From: Puia dinghuensis
Lineage (GTDB): Bacteria > Bacteroidota > Bacteroidia > Chitinophagales > Chitinophagaceae
Assembly: GCA_026225275.1 (NCBI GenBank)
Contig: JAMFSL010000169.1
Coordinates: 26,341-90,340 of the forward strand
Length of the DNA: 64,000 bases
Reading direction: 5' to 3'
Positions within the stretch are counted from its first letter, which is position 1. Every line of letters starts with the position of its first letter. Shown here one piece after another: positions 1 through 10,063 of the stretch. A model generated the notes under the pieces. It was given only the letters and a program-made list of their open reading frames with translations, made no database searches and was not told the DNA's origin. A program made the translations under genes and the position numbers.

Positions 1-1
1 T

Positions 2-568
2 ATGGGCACTAAACTTTCGGCGCTGAAGCTTTTATTATCATCTGTTAAGGATAAAGCCGCCAAGTCAAATAATAGTGAACTAAGATCACTGGCGCAAAAT
101 GCTGAACAATTCATAAGTGAAGTGGTTGGTGACCTGCGCCAATTACTAAGAAATCTAAGTCCATCCATTCTGGAAGAATTCGGCTACGTGGTGGCAATCG
201 AAGGACTGGCCAACAAAATAAACCTGACGGGACTGATCCATTTTAGCCTGAATATTTTTGGTTTTAAACAGCGACTTCAAAAGGATTATGAATTATCTCT
301 TTACCGGATCACACAAGAACTGATTAATAACGTTCTGAAACACGCTGAAGCAAAAAATATTTTCCTGCACGTAGGTCTCAGGGATGAAAAAATCACCATT
401 ATGATAGAAGACGACGGGAAAGGATTTGATCTGTCTGCGCATAAAGAAGGATACGGAATAAAAAACATGGAAACCAGAACCAAATTATTATCCGGCAAAA
501 TGCTCGTTGAATCTACACCCGGAAAAGGGACAAATGTGCTTATCGAAATACCTTATAATCAAAGATGA
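2..568 (+). CDS. Sensor histidine kinase, NarL/DegS type (5' truncated by window edge)
   Basis: C-terminal part of a two-component kinase that would phosphorylate the regulator encoded next to it. The first visible residues (MGTKLSALKL) look like the segment directly after the HisKA_3 phospho-acceptor histidine, so the H-box, any sensor domain and the true start lie upstream of the window. Residues ~1-60 form the rest of the dimerisation helices. Residues ~95-186 are a GHKL ATPase with an N-box (ELINNVLKHA), a G1 box (DDGKGFD) and a late G-rich segment (GKGTNVLIEIP). The stop overlaps the next start as ATGA, which indicates translational coupling. The family is clear; the signal sensed cannot be read from this fragment. 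Confidence 0.9.
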   Translation: MGTKLSALKLLLSSVKDKAAKSNNSELRSLAQNAEQFISEVVGDLRQLLRNLSPSILEEFGYVVAIEGLANKINLTGLIHFSLNIFGFKQRLQKDYELSLYRITQELINNVLKHAEAKNIFLHVGLRDEKITIMIEDDGKGFDLSAHKEGYGIKNMETRTKLLSGKMLVESTPGKGTNVLIEIPYNQR

Positions 569-1227
569 CCATGACAAATCACCTTGTTCCGATTAATTTA
601 TTGATAGCAGACGACCACCAGCTTTTTGTTGATGGTTTGCGCAGGATACTGGAGACTGAAAACCTGTTTGGAGAGATCCATGGTGCCAATAACGGCCTGC
701 AGGTGCTCGATCACGTAAAATCACATCCGGTGGATTGCATCATTATGGATATCAACATGCCATTGCTCAATGGCCTTGAAGCGACAAAGCGATTAAAAAA
801 AGAGAACCCTGAAATAAAAATTATCGTGGTGAGTATGGAGTGCGACGTGGTTATCGTCAGCAAAATGCTCAAAGCAGGCGCCGATGCATTTATTAATAAG
901 GACACCGGCAAAGAGGAGCTGATGACGGCATTTCGAAAAATTTTAGACAATGAAAAATATGTGAGTCCGGATATTGCTAAAAACCTGTTCTCTTATCTTT
1001 CGTACCGGAAAACAAATGTTACAGAAGACGAGAAACATCTGACTCCCAGGGAAATCGAAATTATCAGGCATATCGCCGATGGGGAAACGAATGTGGAAAT
1101 TGCCGCCAAGCTCTTTCTAAGCGTAGTTACCGTTGATACCCATCGCAAGAATATTTTGTCAAAACTTGAACTAAAAAACACGGCAGCACTGGTAAAATAT
1201 GCAGCTGAACACAAACTGCTATTATAG
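565..1227 (+). CDS. NarL/FixJ-family response regulator
   Basis: DNA-binding regulator, the partner of the upstream kinase. Residues ~10-125 are a receiver domain with the acidic pair in ADDHQ and the phospho-acceptor D62 in MDINMP. Residues ~155-218 are a LuxR-type helix-turn-helix (LTPREIEIIRHIADGETNVEIA). The length of 220 aa is normal. The ATG at 565 overlaps the kinase stop by 4 bp; a second ATG at 571 is also possible. A susC-like gene starts 2 nt after its stop, so the two-component system and the SusC/SusD pair appear to form one transcription unit, which suggests either control of that locus or self-regulation with it. Confidence 0.93.
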   Translation: MTMTNHLVPINLLIADDHQLFVDGLRRILETENLFGEIHGANNGLQVLDHVKSHPVDCIIMDINMPLLNGLEATKRLKKENPEIKIIVVSMECDVVIVSKMLKAGADAFINKDTGKEELMTAFRKILDNEKYVSPDIAKNLFSYLSYRKTNVTEDEKHLTPREIEIIRHIADGETNVEIAAKLFLSVVTVDTHRKNILSKLELKNTAALVKYAAEHKLLL

Positions 1228-1229
1228 CT

Positions 1230-4200
1230 ATGAGAAGAGCTTGCATTATATTGCTTCTTTCACTGGTCTTTCTTGAGGGCATGGCCCAGGTACGCACTAT
1301 CACAGGAAAGATCTCCGATGAAAAGCAAAACCCCGTTTCAGGCGCATCGATCCAGATAAAACATACTCAAACAGTGACTTTTTCCGCCGCCGATGGAAGT
1401 TTTTCAATACAAATCCCTTCTGACGCGGATACGATCGTTGTTTCTTTTGTGGGCTATTTCACCAAAGAAGTCAGGGCGGCTAACCCTCTAAATACTACTC
1501 TTCGATTAAAAGAAGGCAGTTTATCGGAAGTACAAATTATCGGCTACGGCTCCGTGTCAAAAGTAGATCTTACCGGCTCCGCAACGACAATAAAGGCTGA
1601 CTATCTGGAAGACAAACCATTCAGTTCTGTCGATAAAACATTGCAAGGCTCCGCGGCTGGCTTGTATTCAGCATCGACCTCCGGAGCACCCGGCTCCATC
1701 GCGGGCGTAATCATTCGCGGATACGGCTCTATCGGCGCAAGTGGCTTCGCCGTGTGGGTGATCGATGGAGCCATTGCCACCACCGGAAACAATTCCCAAC
1801 AGAGCACTTCGTCAAATGCCCTGAGTTCACTGAATCCGGACGACATAGAGAGTATTACAGTTTTGAAGGACGCTGCAGCTACAGCCATTTATGGTTCACG
1901 AGCAGCGAACGGCGTAATCATCATTACGACAAAAAAAGGAAAAGCCGGAAATTCCCGAATTCAATTATCAGCGGAGGCAGGAGCAAATTCCATCGCCTGG
2001 CAACCATCCAATAAACCACTGACGAGTCTTCAAAGTCAGACATTGTTCCGGGAGTCAGCCATCAATGCCGGTTACGCAGTCGACAATCCCAGCGCAGATG
2101 TTTTTATAGCAAAAGAGCTTGGCATCGACCAGGATTACACAAAGACAAATACTAATTGGCTGGATGTCGTTTCGAGAACCGGCAGCCAATCGCAATATAA
2201 TTTGAGTATTTCGGGCGGTGATCTCAAAACGAAGTTTTATGCGTCGGGGGGGATGTATAGCGAGGACGGAATAACGATTGCTACCGGTTTTAGACGCTAC
2301 AATGGAGATCTGAATATACAGCACCAGATAAACGACAAATTCAAGTTTAGTGCCGCACTGAGTGGCAGTGGGGTTAAGCAAAGCATACCCTTGAACGGCC
2401 TCAACCTCCAGAATCCAGTATATGCGCAGCATCTCTTACTCCCCTGGTACACGCCATATAACGCCGATGGATCTATACGGATGAATGATCCGCAGGGAGA
2501 ATTCCCTCTGCAAAACAGTCTTTATAATCCAGTGGCGATCGCCCAGGGGACTTATAATGACTACAAACAAAATGTCATCCGCGGGAACGTTTCTGCGGAA
2601 TATAGAATACTTGACAATCTTACGTTTACTTCGCAATACAGCCCCGAATATTTTGATCTGCTGGACGACCTGTATTTGAATCCGAACTATGGACCGGGCT
2701 ACCCGAATGGATTTGCATGGAATACATACCAGAATATTTTTGACTGGACCTGGACCAATATCGGTATTTACCACCAGAAAATAGGCGATAGTAGTTACCT
2801 GGATGCAAAACTGGGTTATGAAGCGTACGATCAGTCCATCAGTTCACTGCAGGCGCAAGGCCTTGGCTTTCCTTCTGCTACTTCTTTACAATATCCGGGC
2901 TCGGCTGCTGAGCCAGTATCTTTTAGCTCAGGCCTTAGCTCGAATAGCACGATCTCTCTATTCACTGCAGAAAATTTTAATGTTAAGGACCGCTACATCC
3001 TCAGCGGAAGTTTTCGTCGCGACGGCTCTTCCCGTTTTGGCGCCGACAACAGATGGGGAAATTTTTATTCCGTAGGCGGTGCGTGGAATGTTAGCAAAGA
3101 GGCATTTTTAAAAAACGCTTCGTTTGTCTATGCGCTAAAACTCAGGGCGTCTTACGGGCAAACGGGTAACCAGCAAATCGGGGATTTTACTTCGTTGGCG
3201 ACTTTCGGCTACGGTTTCTCCTATCGGGGCAGCCCCGGAAGCGCACTGACAAACGTTGGCAACCCAAATCTGACATGGGAAAAATGTGCCATTCTTGATC
3301 TTGGCCTTGATTTCAGTTTTTTTAAGAATCGATTGAGCGGAACGATCGATTATTATAACAAGGATAATTCAAATTTGATCGTAGCCGTACCTTTGTCATT
3401 GACAACGGGCATTTATTCGCAGGCTACGAGTGGTAATACCCAAAACCGGAATGTTGGTGCGTTATATAACAGGGGCTATGAAATCACATTGAATGGGGAA
3501 CCGGTGCACACGCCGCACTTCTCGTGGAATATAAGTTTCAACATGACTCACAATAAAAGTCGGGTTACCCGATTATATCTGGGCAATCCGATCTTCATAC
3601 CCAACACCAACCTTGAGCTCGCCGTCGGTCACATACTTGAGTATTATATGCCACTTTGGGCGGGCGTGAATCAAAAAAACGGCACGCCGATGTGGTTTAC
3701 AGACGGATCGAAAAGCCAGATAACGGGGAACTATGACAGTGCCAAACCCTCCTTTACGGGACGTACGGATATTAACCCAAAATTGCTGGGATCTTTGATA
3801 AACACATTTTCGTACAAAAAACTCTCCCTGCAGGTACAATTCTATTTTCTTTTTGGAACGTATTTGCAAGATCAGGCTGGCAATCTTTCTAACAGCGAAG
3901 GATCTCTGTTTGGGATTTATAATCAACTGAGCCAGGAATTGACGGCATGGCAAAAACCGGGCGATAAGACCAATGTCCCCCAACTACTATGGAGCACTGG
4001 TAACAATTCATCCAATGCAATATCGACGCGTTTCTTATACAGTGGAGATTATGTCCGATTAAGAAATATTACATTGGAATATGCCTTTTCAAGTTCGCTA
4101 CTCAAAGGTGCACACATCAGTAATCTATCCGTTTATGTGAGAGGCACTAACCTGCTGACTTTTGTAAAAGATAAAAATCTTCCATTTGATCCGGAAGAAG

Positions 4201-4271
4201 GCGGGTCATTTACCAATTACGATGTATATCAACCAAAGACCATTACGGGCGGAATTAAAGTTGGATTTTGA
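1230..4271 (+). CDS. SusC/RagA-family TonB-linked outer membrane protein
   Basis: TonB-dependent outer-membrane transporter that works with a SusD-type lipoprotein to import glycans or peptides. It has a Sec signal peptide (residues ~1-19), then a carboxypeptidase-regulatory-like domain (~20-95, TITGKISDEKQNPVSGASI). The plug domain carries the SusC signature region (IIGYGSVSKVDLTGS) and ends in a segment resembling IESITVLKDAAATAIYGSRAANGVI. The remainder is a ~22-strand beta-barrel ending in an aromatic residue (GGIKVGF). The length of 1013 aa is typical. It starts 2 nt after the response regulator and is followed by its SusD partner. The substrate cannot be inferred because no hydrolase lies in the same run. 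Confidence 0.93.
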   Translation: MRRACIILLLSLVFLEGMAQVRTITGKISDEKQNPVSGASIQIKHTQTVTFSAADGSFSIQIPSDADTIVVSFVGYFTKEVRAANPLNTTLRLKEGSLSEVQIIGYGSVSKVDLTGSATTIKADYLEDKPFSSVDKTLQGSAAGLYSASTSGAPGSIAGVIIRGYGSIGASGFAVWVIDGAIATTGNNSQQSTSSNALSSLNPDDIESITVLKDAAATAIYGSRAANGVIIITTKKGKAGNSRIQLSAEAGANSIAWQPSNKPLTSLQSQTLFRESAINAGYAVDNPSADVFIAKELGIDQDYTKTNTNWLDVVSRTGSQSQYNLSISGGDLKTKFYASGGMYSEDGITIATGFRRYNGDLNIQHQINDKFKFSAALSGSGVKQSIPLNGLNLQNPVYAQHLLLPWYTPYNADGSIRMNDPQGEFPLQNSLYNPVAIAQGTYNDYKQNVIRGNVSAEYRILDNLTFTSQYSPEYFDLLDDLYLNPNYGPGYPNGFAWNTYQNIFDWTWTNIGIYHQKIGDSSYLDAKLGYEAYDQSISSLQAQGLGFPSATSLQYPGSAAEPVSFSSGLSSNSTISLFTAENFNVKDRYILSGSFRRDGSSRFGADNRWGNFYSVGGAWNVSKEAFLKNASFVYALKLRASYGQTGNQQIGDFTSLATFGYGFSYRGSPGSALTNVGNPNLTWEKCAILDLGLDFSFFKNRLSGTIDYYNKDNSNLIVAVPLSLTTGIYSQATSGNTQNRNVGALYNRGYEITLNGEPVHTPHFSWNISFNMTHNKSRVTRLYLGNPIFIPNTNLELAVGHILEYYMPLWAGVNQKNGTPMWFTDGSKSQITGNYDSAKPSFTGRTDINPKLLGSLINTFSYKKLSLQVQFYFLFGTYLQDQAGNLSNSEGSLFGIYNQLSQELTAWQKPGDKTNVPQLLWSTGNNSSNAISTRFLYSGDYVRLRNITLEYAFSSSLLKGAHISNLSVYVRGTNLLTFVKDKNLPFDPEEGGSFTNYDVYQPKTITGGIKVGF

Positions 4272-4296
4272 TGAGCGTCGTCCAAAAAATAAATTA

Positions 4297-5712
4297 ATGA
4301 GAAAAAGAATATTATATTCAACGCCGGGAATTTGCATAGTCTTGTTGTTATGTTCGGGATGCTCAAAGACTTTTCTGAACAAAACACCCCCGAACGCTAT
4401 TCCGCTTGATCAGGCGCTAACGACTCCGGCTGAACTCGACCAGGCGCTAAACGGCGCATATGCGGCTTTGAGAAATATCGGTGTTTACGGGGCAGATTTT
4501 TTGATTACGGGTGACGTCCAGGCAGACAATGTCTATGTAGAGACAAACACCATGGGCGCATATGTAGCGCAATACTCCTATACTGTATTGGTGAATGACC
4601 CTGTTCCGAATGCCATGTGGACAAATGCCTATATTGGAATCTTACGGGCGAATCAGGTTATCAACGCGTCGATCGAGTCAGCTTCAATAGATACCATAAA
4701 ATCGCAGGCCTATGCGATCCGGGCACTCTTATACTTTAAATTGGTGAATATTTTCGCCACCGCATATACCACTGATCCAACGGCACTCGGGGTGCCCCTG
4801 GCGTTATCTTACAACCCGGATCTGCTGCCAAAAAGAAATACCGTTGGCGAGGTATATAGTCAAATAGTGAATGATCTTCAAACGGCGCTGAAATCTACAC
4901 CGGGCTATGTAAACTCTGTTTTATTAAGCAGATATGCGATCGAAGGACTGCTAGCTAAGGTCTATTTATATGAAGGTGATAAGACGAATGCAAAATCCAT
5001 GGCGGTTGACGTTATCAATGCCGGTGTATTTAAACTGGTATCCCCTGCCAACTATAATGCTTTTTGGAACAATTCCTCCATTCAGACAGATTCCAATGAA
5101 GTCCTGTTTGAAGTGGATGTCGATCAGGCAAACAGCAATGGCTCATTAGGTGTTGGGGGTTACTATATCAATGGATTTCAGGAGCTATATGCCTCTTCAC
5201 AACTGTACAATTTGTATAGTGCTACAGATATCCGGCGAACATTGCTGATTCCTGGCCTTACAAAAAGCGGCGATTCCGCCTATCTCGTCAATAAATTTCC
5301 CAACGCACAAAACCCTGACCCCGACAATCTGAAAGTGATCCGGCTCGCTGAGGTTTACCTCATTGCTGCAGAGTCATCTCTGCCTGCCAATGAGCCCGAC
5401 GCTTTAATGTACTTAAATGCATTAATGGCAAAGCGGAATCCGGCGGGAGCCCCCTATTCTTCATCGGGTTCAGCGCTACTCAATGATATCGTTTTGGAAA
5501 GAAGAAAGGAACTGGCCTTTGAAGGGGATCGCCTGTATGACATGAATAGACTTCAATTAGCGATAAACCGTATCGCTAATCCTGGAGCAATTCCACTTAA
5601 TTCCAGTTATCTTTCAATATCTTTTCCTGACTACCGCCGGATAGCTCCGATCCCACAGGATGAGATCAACGCAAATCCCAATATTGCGTCGCAGCAAAAC
5701 CAGGGCTATTAA
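4297..5712 (+). CDS. SusD/RagB-family nutrient-binding outer membrane lipoprotein
   Basis: Surface lipoprotein that binds the ligand and caps the SusC barrel. I place the start at the ATG at 4297 because it gives a proper lipoprotein signal peptide with a lipobox ending in Cys (LLLCSGC); the longer ORF start at 4186 lies inside susC. The protein is 471 aa. An N-terminal SusD-like TPR region has the typical TPPNAIPLDQALTTPAELDQAL opening, and the C-terminal RagB/SusD domain contains LERRKELAFEGDRLYDMNRL and ends in the usual QNQGY-like motif. It lies 25 nt after susC and is co-transcribed with it. Confidence 0.92.
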   Translation: MRKRILYSTPGICIVLLLCSGCSKTFLNKTPPNAIPLDQALTTPAELDQALNGAYAALRNIGVYGADFLITGDVQADNVYVETNTMGAYVAQYSYTVLVNDPVPNAMWTNAYIGILRANQVINASIESASIDTIKSQAYAIRALLYFKLVNIFATAYTTDPTALGVPLALSYNPDLLPKRNTVGEVYSQIVNDLQTALKSTPGYVNSVLLSRYAIEGLLAKVYLYEGDKTNAKSMAVDVINAGVFKLVSPANYNAFWNNSSIQTDSNEVLFEVDVDQANSNGSLGVGGYYINGFQELYASSQLYNLYSATDIRRTLLIPGLTKSGDSAYLVNKFPNAQNPDPDNLKVIRLAEVYLIAAESSLPANEPDALMYLNALMAKRNPAGAPYSSSGSALLNDIVLERRKELAFEGDRLYDMNRLQLAINRIANPGAIPLNSSYLSISFPDYRRIAPIPQDEINANPNIASQQNQGY

Positions 5713-5799
5713 AGGGTTAGATAAAAATCTCTAACTGGAGCCGGGTGAGGATATAATATTTATCTTTACAGGGAGAATCTTACAATAGAAAGGCAATTT

Positions 5800-6822
5800 A
5801 TGAAGAAAATAGGATTTTTATCGTTCGGACATTGGTCCAATCATCCAGCCTATAAAACCCGTACGGCGAGTGACACTTTACTTCAATCCATTGATTTAGC
5901 CATTGCTGCCGAAGAAATCGGTTTAGATGGTGCGTATTTTCGCGTCCATCATTTTGCAGCTCAGTTAGCATCTCCATTTCCTTTGCTTTCGGCTATCGGT
6001 GCCAAAACAAGCAAGATAGAAATTGGAACAGGTGTTATCGATATGCGCTATGAAAATCCCCTCTATATGGTGGAAGACGCCGGAGCCGCTGATTTAATTT
6101 CGGGTGGGCGATTACAATTGGGAATCAGTAGAGGTTCACCGGAACAAGTGATCAATGGGTGGCGTTATTTTGGGTATGAGCTGGCTGAAGGAGAAACAGA
6201 CGCAGATATGGGACGTAATAAAGCATTGCAATTTTTGGATAAACTCAAGGGTGTTGGATTTGCGCAGCCCAACCCGTCCCCCATGTTTCCTAATCCACCG
6301 GGCCTATTACGATTGGAACCCTACTCCGCAGGATTGAGAGAACGTATTTGGTGGGGAGCTGCCTCTAATGCTACAGCTATTTGGGCGGCCGAAAACGGAA
6401 TGCACCTTCAAAGTTCTACCTTGAAATTCGACGAAAGCGGCAAGCCTTTCCATGTACAACAAGCCGAACAGATCAGGTTGTACAAAGAAGCATGGAAAAA
6501 AGCAGGGCATCAGCGCGAGCCAAGGGTTTCAGTAAGCCGGTCTATATTTGCACTGATAACGGATGAAGACAGGTATTTATTCGGGCAGGACACCAGGGAC
6601 GGCGATACTGTGGGATATATTGAACAGGATAAACGCGCCATTTTCGGGAGAAGCTATGCTGGCGAGCCGGATCGGCTCATCAGGGAGTTGGCTCAGGACG
6701 AAGCCATCCAGGAAGCAGACACACTGCTTTTGACTATACCCAATACATTAGGAGTTGACTACAATGTACACGTGCTGTCTTCTATTTTGCAGCATGTTGC
6801 ACCCGGGTTAGGCTGGCGTTAA
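5800..6822 (+). CDS. LLM-class flavin-dependent oxidoreductase (luciferase-like monooxygenase)
   Basis: Predicted cytoplasmic FMN-dependent monooxygenase of the bacterial luciferase-like family, with a TIM-barrel fold over nearly the full 340 aa. The sequence shows the family opening (KKIGFLSFGHW), the GLDGAYFRVHHF segment, the KIEIGTGV strand and RLQLGISRGSPEQV, which corresponds to the flavin-binding loop region. The start ATG at 5800 has a near-consensus -7 element (TATCTTTA, 5761-5768) upstream, so it probably has its own promoter rather than being read from susD. The substrate is unknown; automated annotation often calls such proteins alkane or alkanal monooxygenases without proof. Confidence 0.88.
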   Translation: MKKIGFLSFGHWSNHPAYKTRTASDTLLQSIDLAIAAEEIGLDGAYFRVHHFAAQLASPFPLLSAIGAKTSKIEIGTGVIDMRYENPLYMVEDAGAADLISGGRLQLGISRGSPEQVINGWRYFGYELAEGETDADMGRNKALQFLDKLKGVGFAQPNPSPMFPNPPGLLRLEPYSAGLRERIWWGAASNATAIWAAENGMHLQSSTLKFDESGKPFHVQQAEQIRLYKEAWKKAGHQREPRVSVSRSIFALITDEDRYLFGQDTRDGDTVGYIEQDKRAIFGRSYAGEPDRLIRELAQDEAIQEADTLLLTIPNTLGVDYNVHVLSSILQHVAPGLGWR

Positions 6823-6901
6823 AAAACCTTTTTGATGCTATTCTGTTAATAATCAAAGGAATTCGGTTAAATATCACGAAGTAGACACCGGTAGAGTCAT
6901 T

Positions 6902-6909
6902 TATATTTG
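6902..6909 (+). promoter_or_regulatory. -7 promoter element before the GH31 gene
   Basis: Exact match to the Bacteroidota -7 consensus TAnnTTTG (TATATTTG). Only 4 nt separate it from the ATG at 6914, so the transcript would start at or next to the start codon. I see no clear -33 TTG at the usual distance. Confidence 0.45.
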
Positions 6910-6913
6910 TTTA

Positions 6914-7768
6914 ATGCTACCCAATAAATTTACCGTAACGCTGGCTGTGATCGTATTGCTAAACCTATGTGCTAAGGCCGCCTTGGCGCAGCGCCATACA
7001 GCATTATTATATAAAGACAAACCAGCCCATCTGGTTATTCAGCAAAGCGGTCCGCATAGCATACGGATAAAATTAAGCAATAAGCCAGGCGATGAAAATG
7101 ATGCTCCCGATAACCCCGCCTTCATTGCGCATGATTGGGGCAAACCTATACCGCTTCATGCCGGCCATGCCTCCGTCAGCGGGTTAAACATCCAGGTCAG
7201 CTATGATCCGCTGACCATCAGCATTACGAATAAAAGCAATACAGTATCGCAAACATTTACGGTCGATCAACAAACGGGCCAACTATCATTCGGAATTGAT
7301 GATGGCCCTGTTTTAGGTTTGGGCGAAGGGAATGAAAAATTCGATAAGCGCGACTCGCTTTACCAAATGAAAAACGGACAGGTCAACCGCGAAGATAAAA
7401 TGTGGATAGCAAGCATACCCGTCCCGTTTTTAATCGGTACCAAAGGTTGGGCCTTTTTTATCGCTACACCTACCGGGCAGGTTGATTTAACTGGCAAAGT
7501 CGGAAAATTTATCCCGAATCCCAGTGCAAGGGATTTCGTCGATGGCCCCCTGGATATGATATTCTTTGATGCCAGCCAACCACTCGAGATGATGAAAGAG
7601 GTGACGGACCTGGTTGGCAAGCCGGTACTACCGCCCAAATGGGCGATGGGTTATATGCAATCGCACCGTACGATTGAAAATACCGAACAGATGATCGGCG
7701 TGGTAGATAGCTTCCCAGCAAGAATCTTCCATTGGATGCCGTTATTTATTTGGGTACCGGCTTCGTAA
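6914..7768 (+). pseudogene. GH31 alpha-glycosidase, N-terminal fragment (frameshifted)
   Basis: N-terminal part of a secreted family-31 glycoside hydrolase (alpha-glucosidase or alpha-xylosidase type). It has a signal peptide (residues ~1-25, ending ALAQ), a beta-sandwich N-terminal domain (PVLGLGEGNEKFDKR) and the beginning of the TIM barrel (LPPKWAMGYMQSHRTIENTEQM). After VVDSF the frame is lost and the ORF ends in unrelated residues (RIFHWMPLFIWVPAS). The homologous sequence continues in the +2 frame of the next ORF (KNLPLDAVIYLGTGF). Inserting one A in the gcaag at ~7718-7722 restores one ~741-aa frame. Either a true disruptive mutation or a sequencing error in a short A run would explain this. 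Confidence 0.85.
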
Positions 7769-9138
7769 AAAGTGGCTGGAATAAAGGTCATAATATAATG
7801 GAGTTTAACCCCGGCGTATTTGATATTTCTCCCAAAGACTTTATGGATCAGATGCATGAGCGCCACGTCAGAGTGGCATTGCATATCGTCCCGCCGACTA
7901 TTGGCGGTAGGTTGCAGTTGCATGGCTCTATCCCGGCCGACACCAATGAGGTGGAAGATAGCACCAGCATATCCGCTTACTGGCGGGCACATTTGCCCGT
8001 ATTCAATACAGGGGTTGACGGATGGTGGCCCGATGAAGGAGATGCCTATTCTATAAAATCAAGATTTTTAAGGGCCGAAATGTATTACAAAGGCCCCCTT
8101 AGCGAAAGACCGGATGAGCGTCCCTGGAACCTTCAGCGCAACGGCTACCTGGGCGTTGCCCGTTATGGCGGCTGGATCTGGTCAGGCGATATCCGGTCCA
8201 AATGGGAGACATTGAATGCACAAATAGCCGTTGGGTTAAATTTTTCCCTGACGGTGTCGCCTTTTTGGGGGACGGACAATGGAGGCTTTGTTTCATCAAA
8301 GGAGTTAACCGGTGAGTTGTATACAAGATGGTTTCAGTTCTCTACGTTTTGCGCGTCGTTCCGATCGCATGGCCGTTCCTGGAACTTACGATTGCCATGG
8401 GGATGGAATACAGGCAAGTATGGGGTCAATGAAGACCAGGCGATGAATGTGCCTGACAGCAGCGAGCTGCACAACGCCAGGGTTGAGCCCATTTGCCGGA
8501 ATTTTTTAAACCTGCGTTACCAGCTCCTGCCGTACAACTACACCGCTGCCCGCGAGGCACGGGACAAAGGCCTGCCCATGATGCGCGCCTTATGGTTATA
8601 TTATCCTCATGATACGACCGCCGTTAAACAGAGCACCGAATATTTTTGGGGAAGCGAGATGCTGATAGCGCCTGTCACTGAAAAAGGAGCCGTTAAAAGA
8701 GACGTTTATTTACCTGAAGGAAGTTGGTACAACTGGTGGACAAACAAAAAAGAGACCGGCGGACAAACCATTAGCTGTGATGCCGATCTGGAGATCATGC
8801 CGATTTTTGTTAAAGCAGGCGCTATTATTCCTTTCGATCCTATCAGGCAATATATTGAGCAACCCGTTACAGCGCCGACCACCATTAAAGTATATGGAGG
8901 CGCCAATGGCAGCTATACCCTGTATGATGATGATGGCAAAACGCAAGAATATCTGAAGGGACAAGGCACCTGGACAACATTTATCTGGAACGATAAGGAT
9001 AACAAGCTAACCATTAAACCAGGTGCTGCCATGACGACTGCCTCCAGGGCAAAAATGTTCAAGATCAAACTCATGGCAACGGATAAGGAAAAAGTGGTGC
9101 AGTATACCGGCAAGGTACTGGAAGTTACACTCAATTGA
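7732..9138 (+). pseudogene. GH31 alpha-glycosidase, catalytic and C-terminal fragment (frameshifted)
   Basis: Continuation of the GH31 enzyme in another frame; the listed start is only an in-frame TTG, and homology actually reaches back to ~7717. The catalytic core is intact. The likely nucleophile Asp is in DGWWPDEGD and the likely acid/base Asp in WSGDIRSKWE, followed by the typical SPFWGTDNGGF and FSTFCASFRSHGRS segments. The C-terminal beta domains include a DUF5110-like stretch (YGGANGSYTLYDDDGK). Without the upstream fragment it lacks a signal peptide and the start of the barrel, so it is unlikely to work alone. It ends convergently with the AraC gene, overlapping by 8 bp. Confidence 0.85.
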
Positions 9139-10051
9139 ACGACTGCCTGAATTCCAACGGCGAAAGATTCGTTTTTGTCTTGAACAACTTACTGAAAGAC
9201 TGCGGATGTTCGAAACCCAACTCGTAGGCAATCTCACTGACGGACATATCTGTAGCAGATAATTTCTCTTTTGCTTTTTCCATCAGCTTTTCGTGGATAT
9301 GGTCCCTCGTACTTCGACCTGTCAGCACCTTCAGCAACTCGCTCAGATAATTAGGCGATATCGTCAGCATTTCGGCCACGTATTGCACGGTAGGCAGCCC
9401 TTTCCGGGATAGATCATCGCTGTTGAAATATTCCGTCAGAATAGCTTCCAATCGGTCGAGAATTTTATGATTGGCGATTTTTCGGGTAATGAACTGGCGC
9501 CGATAAAACCTTTCTGCATAGGTCAGTAATAGTTCCAATTGCGCAATAATAACGTTCTGGCTAAATTGGTCAATATTGGAATGATATTCCTGCTCGACAT
9601 TCCGGATGATACCCGTAATCGTTGTTTCTTCTTTCTCCGAAAGAAATAAGGCCTCATTGACCGAGTAGTCGAAATATTCGTACTGTTTGATGTTTTTAGC
9701 CAGTGAGGTATGCCATAAAAAATCGGGATGGATGAGTAACAACCATCCCGAATGTCTTAATTCTTCATTTTTCTCCACTTCAATTCCAAACACCTGGCCG
9801 GGAGATATAAAAAACATGACACCTTCGTCAAAATCGTATTCCTGCTGGCCATATTTCATCTTCGCATTAGGGCTTCTTTTAAGAGAGATGGAATAAAAAT
9901 CAAAAACCATGTTCACGGAATCCTTAACAGGTAAATTTTTGATGGAATCAAGATGCACCACGCTGATCAGGGGATGCTCCGGTGCGGGAAGTCCCATAAA
10001 CCGGTGATAGTCCTTTATCGTCTTAATCCTATGAAGCGTTATTTTTGCCAT
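9131..10051 (-). CDS. AraC-family transcriptional regulator
   Basis: One-component regulator of 306 aa. The N-terminal ~190 residues form a cupin-like sensing region (VMFFISPGQVFGIEVEKNEE). The C-terminal ~100 residues hold two helix-turn-helix motifs, the first around VAEMLTISPNYLSELLKVLTG and the second in the AraC signature (MSVSEIAYELGFEHPQSFSKLFK, then LSPLEFR). It lies 12 nt downstream of the NmrA-like gene on the same strand, so the two are probably co-transcribed and the regulator likely controls that reductase. The inducer is unknown. Confidence 0.93.
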   Translation of the reverse strand: MAKITLHRIKTIKDYHRFMGLPAPEHPLISVVHLDSIKNLPVKDSVNMVFDFYSISLKRSPNAKMKYGQQEYDFDEGVMFFISPGQVFGIEVEKNEELRHSGWLLLIHPDFLWHTSLAKNIKQYEYFDYSVNEALFLSEKEETTITGIIRNVEQEYHSNIDQFSQNVIIAQLELLLTYAERFYRRQFITRKIANHKILDRLEAILTEYFNSDDLSRKGLPTVQYVAEMLTISPNYLSELLKVLTGRSTRDHIHEKLMEKAKEKLSATDMSVSEIAYELGFEHPQSFSKLFKTKTNLSPLEFRQSFN

Positions 10052-10063
10052 ACCTCTCCCCTC

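Noticed and set aside
4186-4296. N-terminal extension of the SusD ORF
   Set aside because: It lies within susC; the lipoprotein signal begins at ATG 4297.
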